Below, piece after piece: positions 52,273 to 60,395 of a stretch of DNA of 64,000 bases. The position numbers and the translations under genes are program-made. The stretch lies in the NCBI RefSeq assembly GCF_020805785.1, contig NZ_JAJGZV010000005.1, forward strand, positions 1 to 64,000. Direction: 5' to 3'. How positions within the stretch are numbered: the first letter of the stretch is position 1; the number at the start of each line of letters is the position of its first letter. Source of the DNA: Flavobacterium chungbukense (GTDB taxonomy: Bacteria > Bacteroidota > Bacteroidia > Flavobacteriales > Flavobacteriaceae). The notes beneath the pieces were generated by a model. That model saw only the letters and a list, made by a program, of their open reading frames with translations. It did not search any database and was not told the DNA's origin.

Positions 52273-54687
52273 ATGAAAGTATTAAAATTTGGAGGTAAAT
52301 CATTAGCAAACGGAGAAGGACTTAACAAAGTTGTTTCTATCATTTCTGATAAAGTAAGTCAAGGTGAAAAAATTGCCGTTGTAGTTTCTGCACGCGGAAA
52401 CGCTACAGACGAATTGGAATTTATCTTAAGCATTGCTGCAAAAAATGGCAGTTATAAAGAATTATTAGAGAATTTTAAAAAATATCAAATCTCAGATTAT
52501 CCGCAGGTAGATTTGTCTGAAGAATTTAATGTTTTAGACAAACTTTTTGAAGGTGTAAGCTTAATTGGAGATTACAGCAAAAAAATCAAAGATCAGATTT
52601 TATCAAAAGGAGAATTGCTTTCTGCTAAATTATTGACGGCTATTTTATTAGAAAAAGGAATTCCAGCCAACTTTGTAGATACAAGAGAATTGCTAAAAAC
52701 CGATTCTAAATTTGGAGATGCACAGCCTTTAGAACAGCTTTCAAAGAAAAATGTAGTCAATTATTTCAAAACACATAATGGCGAAACGGTTAATATAGTT
52801 ACAGGTTTCATTGGTTCAAACAACAACAACGACACAACTACTTTAGGTAGAAATGGAAGTAACTATACCGCTTCGTTAATCGCTAATTATTTAAATGCCG
52901 AAGAATTACAAAACTTCACGCACGTTGACGGAATTTATACCGCAAACCCAGATTTAGTGGCTGATGCTAAAAAAATTGAATATTTATCGTTTAATGAAGC
53001 AAACGAACTGGCTAATTTTGGAGCAACGATTTTGCATGCCAAAACGATTATCCCTTTATTAGAAAAAAATATTCCGCTACGTATTTTAAATACTTTCAAT
53101 CATGAAAATCGTGGAACATTAATTACTTCAGATTCTACGAAAGAAGGGATAAAAACGCTTTCTGTATTAGAAAATGTTTCTCTTGTAAATCTTGAAGGAC
53201 GCGGATTGCTTGGAAAAGCTGGAGTTGATGCTCGTATTTTTAAAGTAATGGGCGATCATAATATCAGTGTAAGTATCATTTCTCAAGGTTCTTCAGAAAG
53301 AGGAATCGGACTTGTGGTGGCTACAGATAAAGCAACAACAGCGGTCGTGGAATTAGAAAAAGAATTTGAAAATGACTTTTATTCTAAAGATGTAAATCAA
53401 ATTACGGTTACAGATAATGTATCGGTAATTTCGATTATCGGGCAGGATTTGAGTACGTTCCACAAACCTTACACGGCTTTAATCAGAAATAAAATTGTTC
53501 CGATTTTGTTCAACAACACCGTTACAGGTAAAAACGTGAGTTTGGTTGTTAAGAAATCAGAACTGAATAAAGCGTTAAATGTAATTCACGGTGAGATTTT
53601 TGGAGTTTCTAAAAAGATCAACATCGCGATTATCGGTCACGGTTTGGTAGGCGGAACTTTAATCAATCAAATCTTAGAATCGGCTTCAGCTATTGAAAAA
53701 CGTAAAGGAATTAAGCTGAATGTTTTCGCTATTGCGAATTCTAAAAAAGTGCTTTTAAACAAATATGGTGTTGCTGATAACTGGAAAAACGAAATTGATA
53801 CAAAAGGAGAAGCGTACACTATAAATGATATTATTGCTTACGCGAATGAAAATCATTTAGAAAACTTAATTGCAGTAGATAATACGGCAAGTGCAAGTTT
53901 TGTAGAGAATTATATTCCGCTTGTAGAAAACAGTTTCGATTTGATTTCTTCGAATAAAGTGGCCAATACATTAAGTTATGGTTTTTATAAAGAATTGAGA
54001 AGTGCTTTAGAAGAAAATCAGAAGAATTATTTGTACGAAACCAATGTTGGTGCAGGATTGCCGTTGATTGATACAATTAAATTATTACACCTTTCTGGTG
54101 AAAATATCACTAAAATTAAAGGAGTTTTCTCTGGAACATTGAGTTATTTATTTAATAATTTCTCTGCTAAAGATGCACCGTTTAGTGAAATTCTTCAAGA
54201 AGCAATCGATAATGGATACACAGAACCAGATCCGCGTGAGGATTTAGGCGGAAATGACGTTGGAAGAAAATTATTGATTCTAGCGAGAGAATTAGATTTA
54301 CAAAATGAATTTGAAGAAATTTCAATTCAGAATTTAATTCCAGAACACTTACGTGAAGGAAGCGCTGCCGATTTCTTAACGAAATTAAAAGAATTTGACC
54401 CAATTTATGCTAAAATAAAAGCAGAACAACAGCCCAATCACGTTTTGAGATATATTGGTGAATTGTCAGGAGATTTACAAAATGACAAAGGAAATTTAGA
54501 AGTAAAATTAGTTTCAGTTCCTTCAGACACTGCTCTAGGTGGATTAAAAGGTTCTGATTCTTTCTTCGAAATTTACACAGAATCTTACGGAGATCGTCCA
54601 ATTGTTATTCAGGGAGCTGGTGCAGGTTCTGCAGTAACAGCAAGAGGAGTTTTTGGAGATATTTTGAGATTGTCTGACAAGGGATAA
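52273..54687 (+). CDS. thrA: Bifunctional aspartokinase / homoserine dehydrogenase
   Basis: Catalyses the first and third steps of the aspartate pathway to homoserine. 804 residues: aspartokinase with KFGGKSLANGEG and the DTTTLGRNGSNYTASL block (1-290), ACT regulatory domains (about 310-450, with LLGKAGVDARIFKVM), and homoserine dehydrogenase (about 455-804, IIGHGLVGGTLINQI, SSNKVANTL, YTEPDPREDLGGNDVGRKL). Only one internal Met and no Cys in the whole protein. It follows metX in the SAM-I-controlled operon. Feedback by threonine is expected from the family. Confidence 0.96.
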   Translation: MKVLKFGGKSLANGEGLNKVVSIISDKVSQGEKIAVVVSARGNATDELEFILSIAAKNGSYKELLENFKKYQISDYPQVDLSEEFNVLDKLFEGVSLIGDYSKKIKDQILSKGELLSAKLLTAILLEKGIPANFVDTRELLKTDSKFGDAQPLEQLSKKNVVNYFKTHNGETVNIVTGFIGSNNNNDTTTLGRNGSNYTASLIANYLNAEELQNFTHVDGIYTANPDLVADAKKIEYLSFNEANELANFGATILHAKTIIPLLEKNIPLRILNTFNHENRGTLITSDSTKEGIKTLSVLENVSLVNLEGRGLLGKAGVDARIFKVMGDHNISVSIISQGSSERGIGLVVATDKATTAVVELEKEFENDFYSKDVNQITVTDNVSVISIIGQDLSTFHKPYTALIRNKIVPILFNNTVTGKNVSLVVKKSELNKALNVIHGEIFGVSKKINIAIIGHGLVGGTLINQILESASAIEKRKGIKLNVFAIANSKKVLLNKYGVADNWKNEIDTKGEAYTINDIIAYANENHLENLIAVDNTASASFVENYIPLVENSFDLISSNKVANTLSYGFYKELRSALEENQKNYLYETNVGAGLPLIDTIKLLHLSGENITKIKGVFSGTLSYLFNNFSAKDAPFSEILQEAIDNGYTEPDPREDLGGNDVGRKLLILARELDLQNEFEEISIQNLIPEHLREGSAADFLTKLKEFDPIYAKIKAEQQPNHVLRYIGELSGDLQNDKGNLEVKLVSVPSDTALGGLKGSDSFFEIYTESYGDRPIVIQGAGAGSAVTARGVFGDILRLSDKG

Positions 54688-54884
54688 TTAATTTTAGATT
54701 TTAGAATGTAGATTTTAGATTGAGCTTAGTTTGGCATTTCGACGTAAGTAGAAATCACACACGAAACTCCATAAAGCAAAGCTTTGATCTTTGTCAACAA
54801 ACTAGTGTGATTTCTCCTTACGTCGAAATGACAAGATTGTGGAAATTACACTAATAAAACAAAAACAAAAAAAACAACAACACA
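54688..54884. other. Spacer thrA-osmC with two repeat families
   Basis: After thrA there are copies of the TTTTAGATTTTAGA unit (54691-54720) followed by the CATTTCGACG palindrome (54735-54830). No gene seen. An AACAAAAACAAAAAAAACAAC tract leads into osmC. Confidence 0.6.
54735..54830. repeat. Palindromic repeat with CATTTCGACGTAAG arms
   Basis: Arms 54735-54760 (CATTTCGACGTAAGTAGAAA then TCACAC) and 54805-54830 are complementary over 26 bases with one mismatch. A spacer of 44 bases with an AAAGCAAAGCTTTG inner stem completes a cruciform-like element. Non-coding; dispersed REP- or MITE-like. Confidence 0.8.
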
Positions 54885-55310
54885 ATGAAAGTAACTTTAA
54901 ACAGAGTAAACGACGCATTTCATTTTAAAGTAAAAAATGAACGCGGACACGTAGTTGACGTTGACAGCAGAGCCGAATTTGGCGGAAGCGATTTAGGTGC
55001 AAGTCCAATGGAATTGGTATTAATGGGTGTTGCAGGATGCAGTGCTATTGATATGATTTCGATCTTAAAAAAACAACGTCAGGAAATCACTTCTTTTGAT
55101 GCTGAGGTTGAAGGACTTCGTGTTCAGGTTGGTGAGGCAAAACCTTTTAAAGAAATTGATGTGGTTTTTTATTTAGAAGGAGAAATCAATCCAGAAAAAG
55201 CAAAAAAAGCGGCGCAACTTTCTTTCGAGAAATATTGTTCAGTTGCCAAAACGGTAGAGCCAACAGCAACAATTAAATACAAAGTGGTTTTAAACAACGA
55301 AGCTTTATAA
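54885..55310 (+). CDS. OsmC-family protein (thiol peroxidase-like)
   Basis: 141 residues with the OsmC/Ohr fold pattern: GGSDLGASPMELVLMGVAGCSAIDMISIL containing the first reactive Cys, and SFEKYCSVAKTVE with the second. Family members reduce organic hydroperoxides using the two cysteines. Located between thrA and metZ, in the same orientation, it is likely part of the methionine transcript, where it might protect sulfur metabolites or thiols; that link is inference. Confidence 0.9.
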   Translation: MKVTLNRVNDAFHFKVKNERGHVVDVDSRAEFGGSDLGASPMELVLMGVAGCSAIDMISILKKQRQEITSFDAEVEGLRVQVGEAKPFKEIDVVFYLEGEINPEKAKKAAQLSFEKYCSVAKTVEPTATIKYKVVLNNEAL

Positions 55311-55460
55311 AATTAGATAATTAGTCAATTAGATAATTTGAAAATGTTCAGATTGAGCATAAATAATTGACTTGTTTTAGTTTAGACTTCAGTTTTTAAA
55401 ACTTGAAACTTGAAACTTGAAACCTCAAACTTGAAACAAAAAACAATAAACAACAACACA
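55311..55460. repeat. GAAACTTGAAACTT tandem repeats ahead of metZ
   Basis: The spacer carries TTAGATAATT repeats (55313-55338) and then at least five copies of the 7-base unit GAAACTT / GAAACCT (about 55399-55440). The same unit recurs at 60358-60372 and 61376-61403 before cysD and cysN. The unit ends shortly before each start codon. Confidence 0.65.
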
Positions 55461-56633
55461 ATGAATACAGAAGAATTTGGTTTTGAAACACAAGCCATTA
55501 GAACACATTTAGAAAAAACACAGTTTCAGGAACATTCAACACCTTTGTACTTATCTTCAAGTTTTATATTTGAAGACGCAGAGGATATGAGAGCTTCTTT
55601 TACAGAAGAAAAAGTTCGTAATATTTATTCTCGTTTCAGCAATCCAAATACAACGGAATTTGTTGACAAAGTTTGCGCAATGGAAGGTGCAGAAGCGGGT
55701 TATGCTTTCGCAACAGGAATGGCTGCAATCTATTCTACGTTTGCTGCATTATTAGAATCAGGTGATCACATTGTTTCGGCAGGAAGTGTTTTTGGATCAA
55801 CTCACGCGTTATTCATGACTTATTTTCCAAAATGGAAAATCGAAACTTCTTATTTTGATATTAATAAGCCAGAAACAATTGAAAGTTTTATTCAGCCAAA
55901 TACTAAAATTCTTTATGCTGAAACGCCAACAAATCCAGGTGTAGATGTAATCGATTTGGAATTACTAGGAGCGATTGCAAAAAAACACAATTTGATTTTA
56001 ATAATTGACAACTGCTTTGCTACCCCATATATTCAACAGCCTATTAAATACGGAGCTCATATTGTAGTACATTCAGCAACAAAATTAATGGATGGACAAG
56101 GCCGTGTTTTAGGAGGAGTTGCAGTTGGAGAAGCAGAGTTGATTCGCAAAATTTATTTGTTTTCAAGAAATACAGGGCCAGCACTTTCACCGTTTAACGC
56201 ATGGGTTTTGTCAAAAAGTTTAGAAACTTTGGCTGTTCGCGTAGACAAGCATTGCGAAAATGCTTTAAAAGTGGCAGAATTTTTAGAGAGCCACCCAAAT
56301 GTACAAAGTGTGAAATATCCATTCTTGAAATCACATCCAAAATATGAAATTGCCAAAAAACAAATGCGTTTAGGTGGTAATATTATTGCTATCGAGATTA
56401 AAGGTGGTCTTGAGGCTGGAAGAAAATTTTTGGATAAAATTAAATTATGCTCTCTTTCGGCAAATATTGGCGATGTAAAAACGATTGTAACACACCCAGC
56501 TTCTACAACACACAGCAAATTATCTGAAGAAGATCAATTAGCGGTTGGAATCACACAAGGGTTAGTACGTGTTTCTGTTGGTTTAGAAACGGTAGAAGAT
56601 GTAATTTCAGATTTAAAACAAGCATTAGGTTAA
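55461..56633 (+). CDS. metZ: Cystathionine gamma-synthase / O-succinylhomoserine sulfhydrylase family PLP enzyme
   Basis: 390 residues from MNTEEFGFETQAI; the longer reading uses repeat DNA as coding and is rejected. Motifs: YSRFSNPNTTEFVDKVCAMEGAE, the PLP-Lys segment HIVVHSATKLMDGQGRVLGG, and NTGPALSPFNAWVLSKSLETLAVR. The tract fits O-succinyl/acetyl-homoserine sulfhydrylases (MetZ) more than MetB, but substrate cannot be settled. Unlike MetY it contains several internal Met and Cys. It ends the metX-thrA-osmC-metZ set. Confidence 0.85.
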   Translation: MNTEEFGFETQAIRTHLEKTQFQEHSTPLYLSSSFIFEDAEDMRASFTEEKVRNIYSRFSNPNTTEFVDKVCAMEGAEAGYAFATGMAAIYSTFAALLESGDHIVSAGSVFGSTHALFMTYFPKWKIETSYFDINKPETIESFIQPNTKILYAETPTNPGVDVIDLELLGAIAKKHNLILIIDNCFATPYIQQPIKYGAHIVVHSATKLMDGQGRVLGGVAVGEAELIRKIYLFSRNTGPALSPFNAWVLSKSLETLAVRVDKHCENALKVAEFLESHPNVQSVKYPFLKSHPKYEIAKKQMRLGGNIIAIEIKGGLEAGRKFLDKIKLCSLSANIGDVKTIVTHPASTTHSKLSEEDQLAVGITQGLVRVSVGLETVEDVISDLKQALG

Positions 56634-56660
56634 TTATATATTTCAATTTTCAAATACTTT

Positions 56661-56711
56661 AAAGACGATTTTGACGGTAATTCATTTGCTGTTTAAAATC
56701 GTCTTTTTTTT
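56661..56711 (+). terminator. Terminator of metZ
   Basis: Stem AAAGACGATTTT / AAAATCGTCTTT (56661-56672 with 56695-56706) enclosing a 22-base loop, then T to 56711. Confidence 0.85.
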
Positions 56712-56902
56712 AGTCTTCATTCTTATAAAAAGCCTATTTTTGCTTGAATCGAAAAGAATTAACCAAGTAATTTGATGGATTTAGTAGAATTTAACTTTAT
56801 TCTTTTGTGATAGTTCAAACAAAAAGCATACTTTTGTTGTTTAATAATTTGTAAAGGTTTGAATCGAAAGAATCTAAACGCTACAATCTAAAATTTACAT
56901 TA

Positions 56903-57313
56903 GTGCTTTCAAAGAAAACAAAATACGGAATTAAAGCTTTAACCTATTTAGCCAGAAGAGAAAATAACGAACCGGTTCAAATAGCTGAAATTGCAAAAAG
57001 TGAACATATTTCGATAAAATTTTTAGAAAGCATTTTACTGCTGTTAAGAAATTCAGGATTTCTTGGGGCAAAAAAAGGAAAAGGTGGCGGTTATTACCTA
57101 ATCAAAGATCCGAAAGAAATCAGCATGGCTAAAGTCTATCGTATTTTAGAAGGGCCAATCGCGTTATTGCCTTGTGCAAGTCACAATTTCTACGAAAGAT
57201 GTGATGATTGTGACGACGAAGCGAGCTGTGCGGCGCGCAGACTAATGACAGAAGTTAGAGATAATACACTTAAAATATTAGAAAGCAATTCTTTAGCAGA
57301 TATAGCATTTTAA
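56903..57313 (+). CDS. Rrf2-family transcriptional regulator, candidate sulfur regulator
   Basis: 136 residues from a GTG start: N-terminal winged helix YGIKALTYLARRENNEPVQI, ISIKFLESILLLLRNSGF, wing GAKKGKGGGYYL. The effector region holds four cysteines (Cys91, 100, 103, 109; CDDCDDEASC), fewer or differently spaced than IscR, and could bind an Fe-S cluster or sense thiol state. It lies next to the sulfate-assimilation genes whose promoters carry the common 21-base box, so it is the likely owner of that operator (CysR/CymR-like). Target assignment is inference. Confidence 0.9.
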   Translation: MLSKKTKYGIKALTYLARRENNEPVQIAEIAKSEHISIKFLESILLLLRNSGFLGAKKGKGGGYYLIKDPKEISMAKVYRILEGPIALLPCASHNFYERCDDCDDEASCAARRLMTEVRDNTLKILESNSLADIAF

Positions 57314-57315
57314 TT

Positions 57316-57413
57316 TTTCACCATATAAGTTCATTTAATTTATCATCGTTTAAATTTAGACGCACTGCTGTGTGCCTCTACTAAAATGAACTTATATTAC
57401 TTATATGGTGAAA
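57316..57413. repeat. Palindromic dispersed repeat, ACCATATAAGT family (copy B)
   Basis: Left arm 57316-57336 (TTTCACCATATAAGTTCATTT) and right arm 57384-57413 are complementary, the left lacking about nine bases relative to copy A at 48863-48962. The centre differs from copy A. It fills the gap between the convergent rrf2 and permease genes. Confidence 0.8.
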
Positions 57414-57423
57414 AATATGCTTC

Positions 57424-58206
57424 TTAAAAAATCAATTTATATCCAGCAAGGAAAAGCATTACAGCAATTGCATTTCTAAGAAATTGATCTGGTACTTTTC
57501 CGCTTAGCATACTTCCCATATATATGCCAGGAAGCGATCCCATTAATAATTGTCCTAATAAGCCTAAATCCAAATTACCCATTGAAGCATGTCCAATTCC
57601 AGCAACTAAAGTTAAAGGAACAGCATGAGCAATTTCAGTTCCAACCAAGCGGGGAGTTGGCAATAATGGATAAAGGAAAAATAAAGTTACAGTTCCTAAT
57701 GCTCCAGCGCCAATAGAAGTTAAAGTTACAGTTGCACCAAGTAATATTCCAATAGCAATAGTCAGCATATTTTGAGTTGTGCTTTCGCTATGGAATTTAT
57801 CTCCAGCGTGTTTCTGAGAATATTTTAAAATTTTGTTTTTGAATATAATAGCGATTGAGGTAAACAATAAAGCCCACCCTAAACTATATTTAATAACACG
57901 ATTTATGGTTTCAATATCAGTTTTAATACTGTGTAAGATCCATAAAGTTATCAAAGAGGCAGGCACACTGCCAAGAGTAAGCCAACCCGTAATTTTCCAG
58001 TTGATGTTTCCTTTTTTATTGTGTACAAATACGCCTCCAGCTTTGGTAAAGGCTGCGTAAAGTAAATCGGTTCCTACTGCGGTTGTTGGAGAAATGCCAA
58101 AATACAATAAAATAGGAGTCATTAAAGAACCGCCTCCAACACCTGTTAATCCTACAATAAAACCAACTGCTAACCCCGCAATTACAAGACCAATCTGAAA
58201 ATCCAT
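57424..58206 (-). CDS. TauE/SafE-family sulfite/sulfur-compound permease 1
   Basis: 260 residues, about eight membrane segments with the TauE/SafE half-repeats: GLTGVGGGSLMTPILLYFGISPTTAVGTDLLYAA and GALGTVTLFFLYPLLPTPRLVGTEIAHAVPL. The family exports sulfite or related organosulfur anions, or imports sulfate in some cases. A copy of the sulfur operator box (58244-58264) lies 38 bases before its start codon, in front of a weak promoter, tying it to the sulfate regulon. Confidence 0.92.
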   Translation of the reverse strand: MDFQIGLVIAGLAVGFIVGLTGVGGGSLMTPILLYFGISPTTAVGTDLLYAAFTKAGGVFVHNKKGNINWKITGWLTLGSVPASLITLWILHSIKTDIETINRVIKYSLGWALLFTSIAIIFKNKILKYSQKHAGDKFHSESTTQNMLTIAIGILLGATVTLTSIGAGALGTVTLFFLYPLLPTPRLVGTEIAHAVPLTLVAGIGHASMGNLDLGLLGQLLMGSLPGIYMGSMLSGKVPDQFLRNAIAVMLFLAGYKLIF

Positions 58207-58423
58207 AAAAAAAGTTTGGCGCTAAAATAATAACAATTTTATAATTATCCTATAGATTTGGTAGAGATTAAATGTGTATTTTTACAAATCACAAAATTAA
58301 AGTACGCTGTTAAACTCTGATGAAGACGCGTATAATTTGTTAAATAAATTATTAATCTTTTATTAAAATTCTTTTATCATGTTTTTAGAGCAATAGCTTT
58401 TACAAAAAAGTAAATATATTGTT
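58207..58423. other. Intergenic region between the two divergent permease genes
   Basis: No gene seen; it holds the operator and promoters described for both sides. TTTGTAAAAATACACATTTAA on the minus strand (about 58275-58295) is the best candidate promoter for the minus-strand permease. Confidence 0.45.
58244..58264 (-). promoter_or_regulatory. Candidate Rrf2 operator of TauE permease 1
   Basis: On the minus strand CTACCAAATCTATAGG then ATAAT, matching the boxes at 43766-43786 and 58462-58482. It lies just downstream of the proposed -7 box, a position fit for repression. Confidence 0.5.
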
Positions 58424-58482
58424 TTGATATTTCAAAATATATAGTACTTTTGCAAAGTAATCTACTAAGCCGATAGGGTAAT
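58424..58482 (+). promoter_or_regulatory. Promoter and candidate Rrf2 operator of the cys operon
   Basis: TTG (58424-58426), 18-base gap and TACTTTTG (58445-58452) form a strong promoter. The box CTACTAAGCCGATAGG-GTAAT (58462-58482) begins ten bases later, overlapping the transcription start. The position suggests repression when sulfur is plentiful. Confidence 0.6.
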
Positions 58483-58516
58483 GGATTTTTTTAAGAAAAA
58501 AACACATTCTTAAATT

Positions 58517-59419
58517 ATGGAAAATGAACTTAAATTAAACAATATAGAGATAAAGTCAAATACTTTATCAAAGGAAAATTTATGGGTTGTGATACCTGTT
58601 GTTTTGTTAGTAGGTCTTTTATCTGTATTAATATATAATCATCACGCTGAATTTTCCTGGGACGGATTTGTAGCAGGATTCAATCAGGAATTTTTAGTGT
58701 TTTTTGCTATTGGAGTTTTTGCTCAACTAGTTGATGGAACATTAGGAATGGGTTACGGAGCAACTTCAACTTCATTTTTGTTGGCTTATGGAGTGCCGCC
58801 AGTTGTGAGTAGTACAGCGGTTCACGTTTCAGAAATGTTTACAACTGGAGCGTCTGCACTTTCGCATCACCGTTTCGGAAATATCAATAAAAAATTGGTC
58901 AAACATTTATTGATTCCTGGGGTTTTAGGTTCAATAACAGGAGCTTATTTATTGTCTGATGTAATTAATGGCGATATAATCAAACCCTTTATTGCGGTTT
59001 ATATGATTATTCTGGCGATAGTTATTATCAAGAAAGCATTGAAAAAAAGCATCGTAAAAAAGAAAACCAAAAAATTAAGTGCTTTAGCAGTTTTTGGCGG
59101 ATTTATGGATTCTGTTGGAGGTGGAGGCTGGGGACCGATTGTAACTTCAACTTTATTAGGAAGAGGAAGAAATCCGAGATATACAATCGGATCTGTAAAT
59201 GCAGCTGAGTTTGCGATTTCATTTGCAAGTGGTATAACCTTCATGCTTTTCGGAGGAATCATTGGCTGGCAAGTTATTATAGGATTGATTTTAGGAGGAG
59301 TTATTTCAGCGCCATTAGCAGCATATTTGGTAAACAAAATCAAAAGAAAACCAATGATGGTTGCGGTTGGAGTGCTAATTATATTATTGAGTTTAAAAAC
59401 ATTATCTAAATTATTGTAA
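58517..59419 (+). CDS. TauE/SafE-family permease 2, first gene of the cys operon
   Basis: 300 residues with eight to nine membrane segments; half-repeats FAQLVDGTLGMGYGATSTSFLLAYGVPPVVSSTAVHVSEMFTTGASALSHHRFGN and GFMDSVGGGGWGPIVTSTLLGRG. The N-terminal ~30 residues are polar and cytoplasmic. Position ahead of cysH, separated by 25 bases, supports sulfate uptake or sulfite efflux for assimilation; in other bacteria CysZ or Sbp-CysAWT do this, none of which is seen here. 300 residues makes it longer than permease 1. Confidence 0.92.
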   Translation: MENELKLNNIEIKSNTLSKENLWVVIPVVLLVGLLSVLIYNHHAEFSWDGFVAGFNQEFLVFFAIGVFAQLVDGTLGMGYGATSTSFLLAYGVPPVVSSTAVHVSEMFTTGASALSHHRFGNINKKLVKHLLIPGVLGSITGAYLLSDVINGDIIKPFIAVYMIILAIVIIKKALKKSIVKKKTKKLSALAVFGGFMDSVGGGGWGPIVTSTLLGRGRNPRYTIGSVNAAEFAISFASGITFMLFGGIIGWQVIIGLILGGVISAPLAAYLVNKIKRKPMMVAVGVLIILLSLKTLSKLL

Positions 59420-59444
59420 TTCTTTAGATACGGAGAAAGAGATT

Positions 59445-60155
59445 ATGAGTGCGATTATTGTACAAGAATTATTAGAGAAAACTGCAGCTTTTTCGCTTGA
59501 CGAAACCTTAGTTTATTTAACAAAAGAATTTCCGGGAAAAGTTATTTTTTCAACTTCTTTCGGTCAAGAAGATCAGGTAATTACGGATTTTATTGCGAAG
59601 AGCAATACGGATATTACCGTTTTTACTTTAGATACCGGAAGATTATTTCAGGAAACTTACGATGTTTTTCATAAAACATTAAAAAAATACAAAAGACCAA
59701 TCGAAGTTTTTTTTCCAGAAGCTGCTTCGGTGGAAAATCTTCTGAAAACAAAAGGCCCAAACAGTTTTTACGATTCGGTTGAAAACAGAAAAGAATGTTG
59801 TTTTATTCGAAAAGTGGTTCCGTTACGAAAAGCTTTGGCAGGAAACTCAGTTTGGATTACAGGTTTAAGAGCAGAACAATCAGAAAACAGACAGGATTTA
59901 CATCTGTTTGAATATGATGGAAACTTCGAAATCATAAAATTCAATCCGTTATTAAAATGGACTTTAGAAGAAGTTGAAACGTATCTATCTGAAAACAATG
60001 TTCCTCAAAATGCATTGCACAAACAAGGTTTCGTAAGTATTGGATGCGCACCTTGTACAAGAGCCATTTTTCCAGGCGAAGATATCAGAGCCGGAAGATG
60101 GTGGTGGGAATCAAGCCATAAAGAGTGCGGGCTTCACAGTGCCAAAAAAGAATAA
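59445..60155 (+). CDS. cysH: Adenylyl-sulfate (APS) reductase
   Basis: Reduces APS to sulfite with thioredoxin. The 236-residue PP-loop enzyme has FSTSFGQEDQVITDF, the cluster-ligand pairs ECC (in NRKECCFIRKV) and CAPC (in SIGCAPCTRAIFPGED), typical of [4Fe-4S] APS reductases rather than E. coli-type PAPS reductases, and the catalytic C-terminal Cys in HKECGLH. All five cysteines are functional and there is no internal Met, so it too is pared down in sulfur. No cysC gene is present, which agrees with APS as substrate. Confidence 0.94.
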   Translation: MSAIIVQELLEKTAAFSLDETLVYLTKEFPGKVIFSTSFGQEDQVITDFIAKSNTDITVFTLDTGRLFQETYDVFHKTLKKYKRPIEVFFPEAASVENLLKTKGPNSFYDSVENRKECCFIRKVVPLRKALAGNSVWITGLRAEQSENRQDLHLFEYDGNFEIIKFNPLLKWTLEEVETYLSENNVPQNALHKQGFVSIGCAPCTRAIFPGEDIRAGRWWWESSHKECGLHSAKKE

Positions 60156-60197
60156 AGAAGCAAGAGGCAAGAAAATAGAATAAAGAATATAGATTTA

Positions 60198-60292
60198 AAG
60201 TTCCGAAGGAACGATTCATATTGTAGCGCCGTCCCGAGGCTTCGGGATTAATCCGGGGAGATGTGGATAAAAAAAATAGATTTTTATCCGTT
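60198..60292. repeat. Structured repeat cassette between cysH and cysD
   Basis: Three hairpins in series: GTTCCGAAGGAAC (60200-60212), TCCCGA-GGCT-TCGGGA (60232-60247) and GGATAAAAA / TTTTTATCC (60265-60289). GC-richer than the surroundings, with TTCCGAAGGAACGATTCATA as the lead sequence. It looks like a REP-type mobile cassette inserted in the operon spacer, where it will be part of the mRNA. Confidence 0.7.
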
Positions 60293-60395
60293 GAAGAGAG
60301 AATAAAGAGAATAGAATGAAAAGTTGAAATTTTTAGATGAGGTAACAGACCTGAAATCTAAAACTTGAAACTAAAAAATATCAAACAAAAAAACA

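Noticed and set aside
56774..56809. Short ORF MDLVEFNFILL ahead of the Rrf2 gene as a leader peptide
   Set aside because: No Met or Cys after the start and no terminator between it and the regulator gene.
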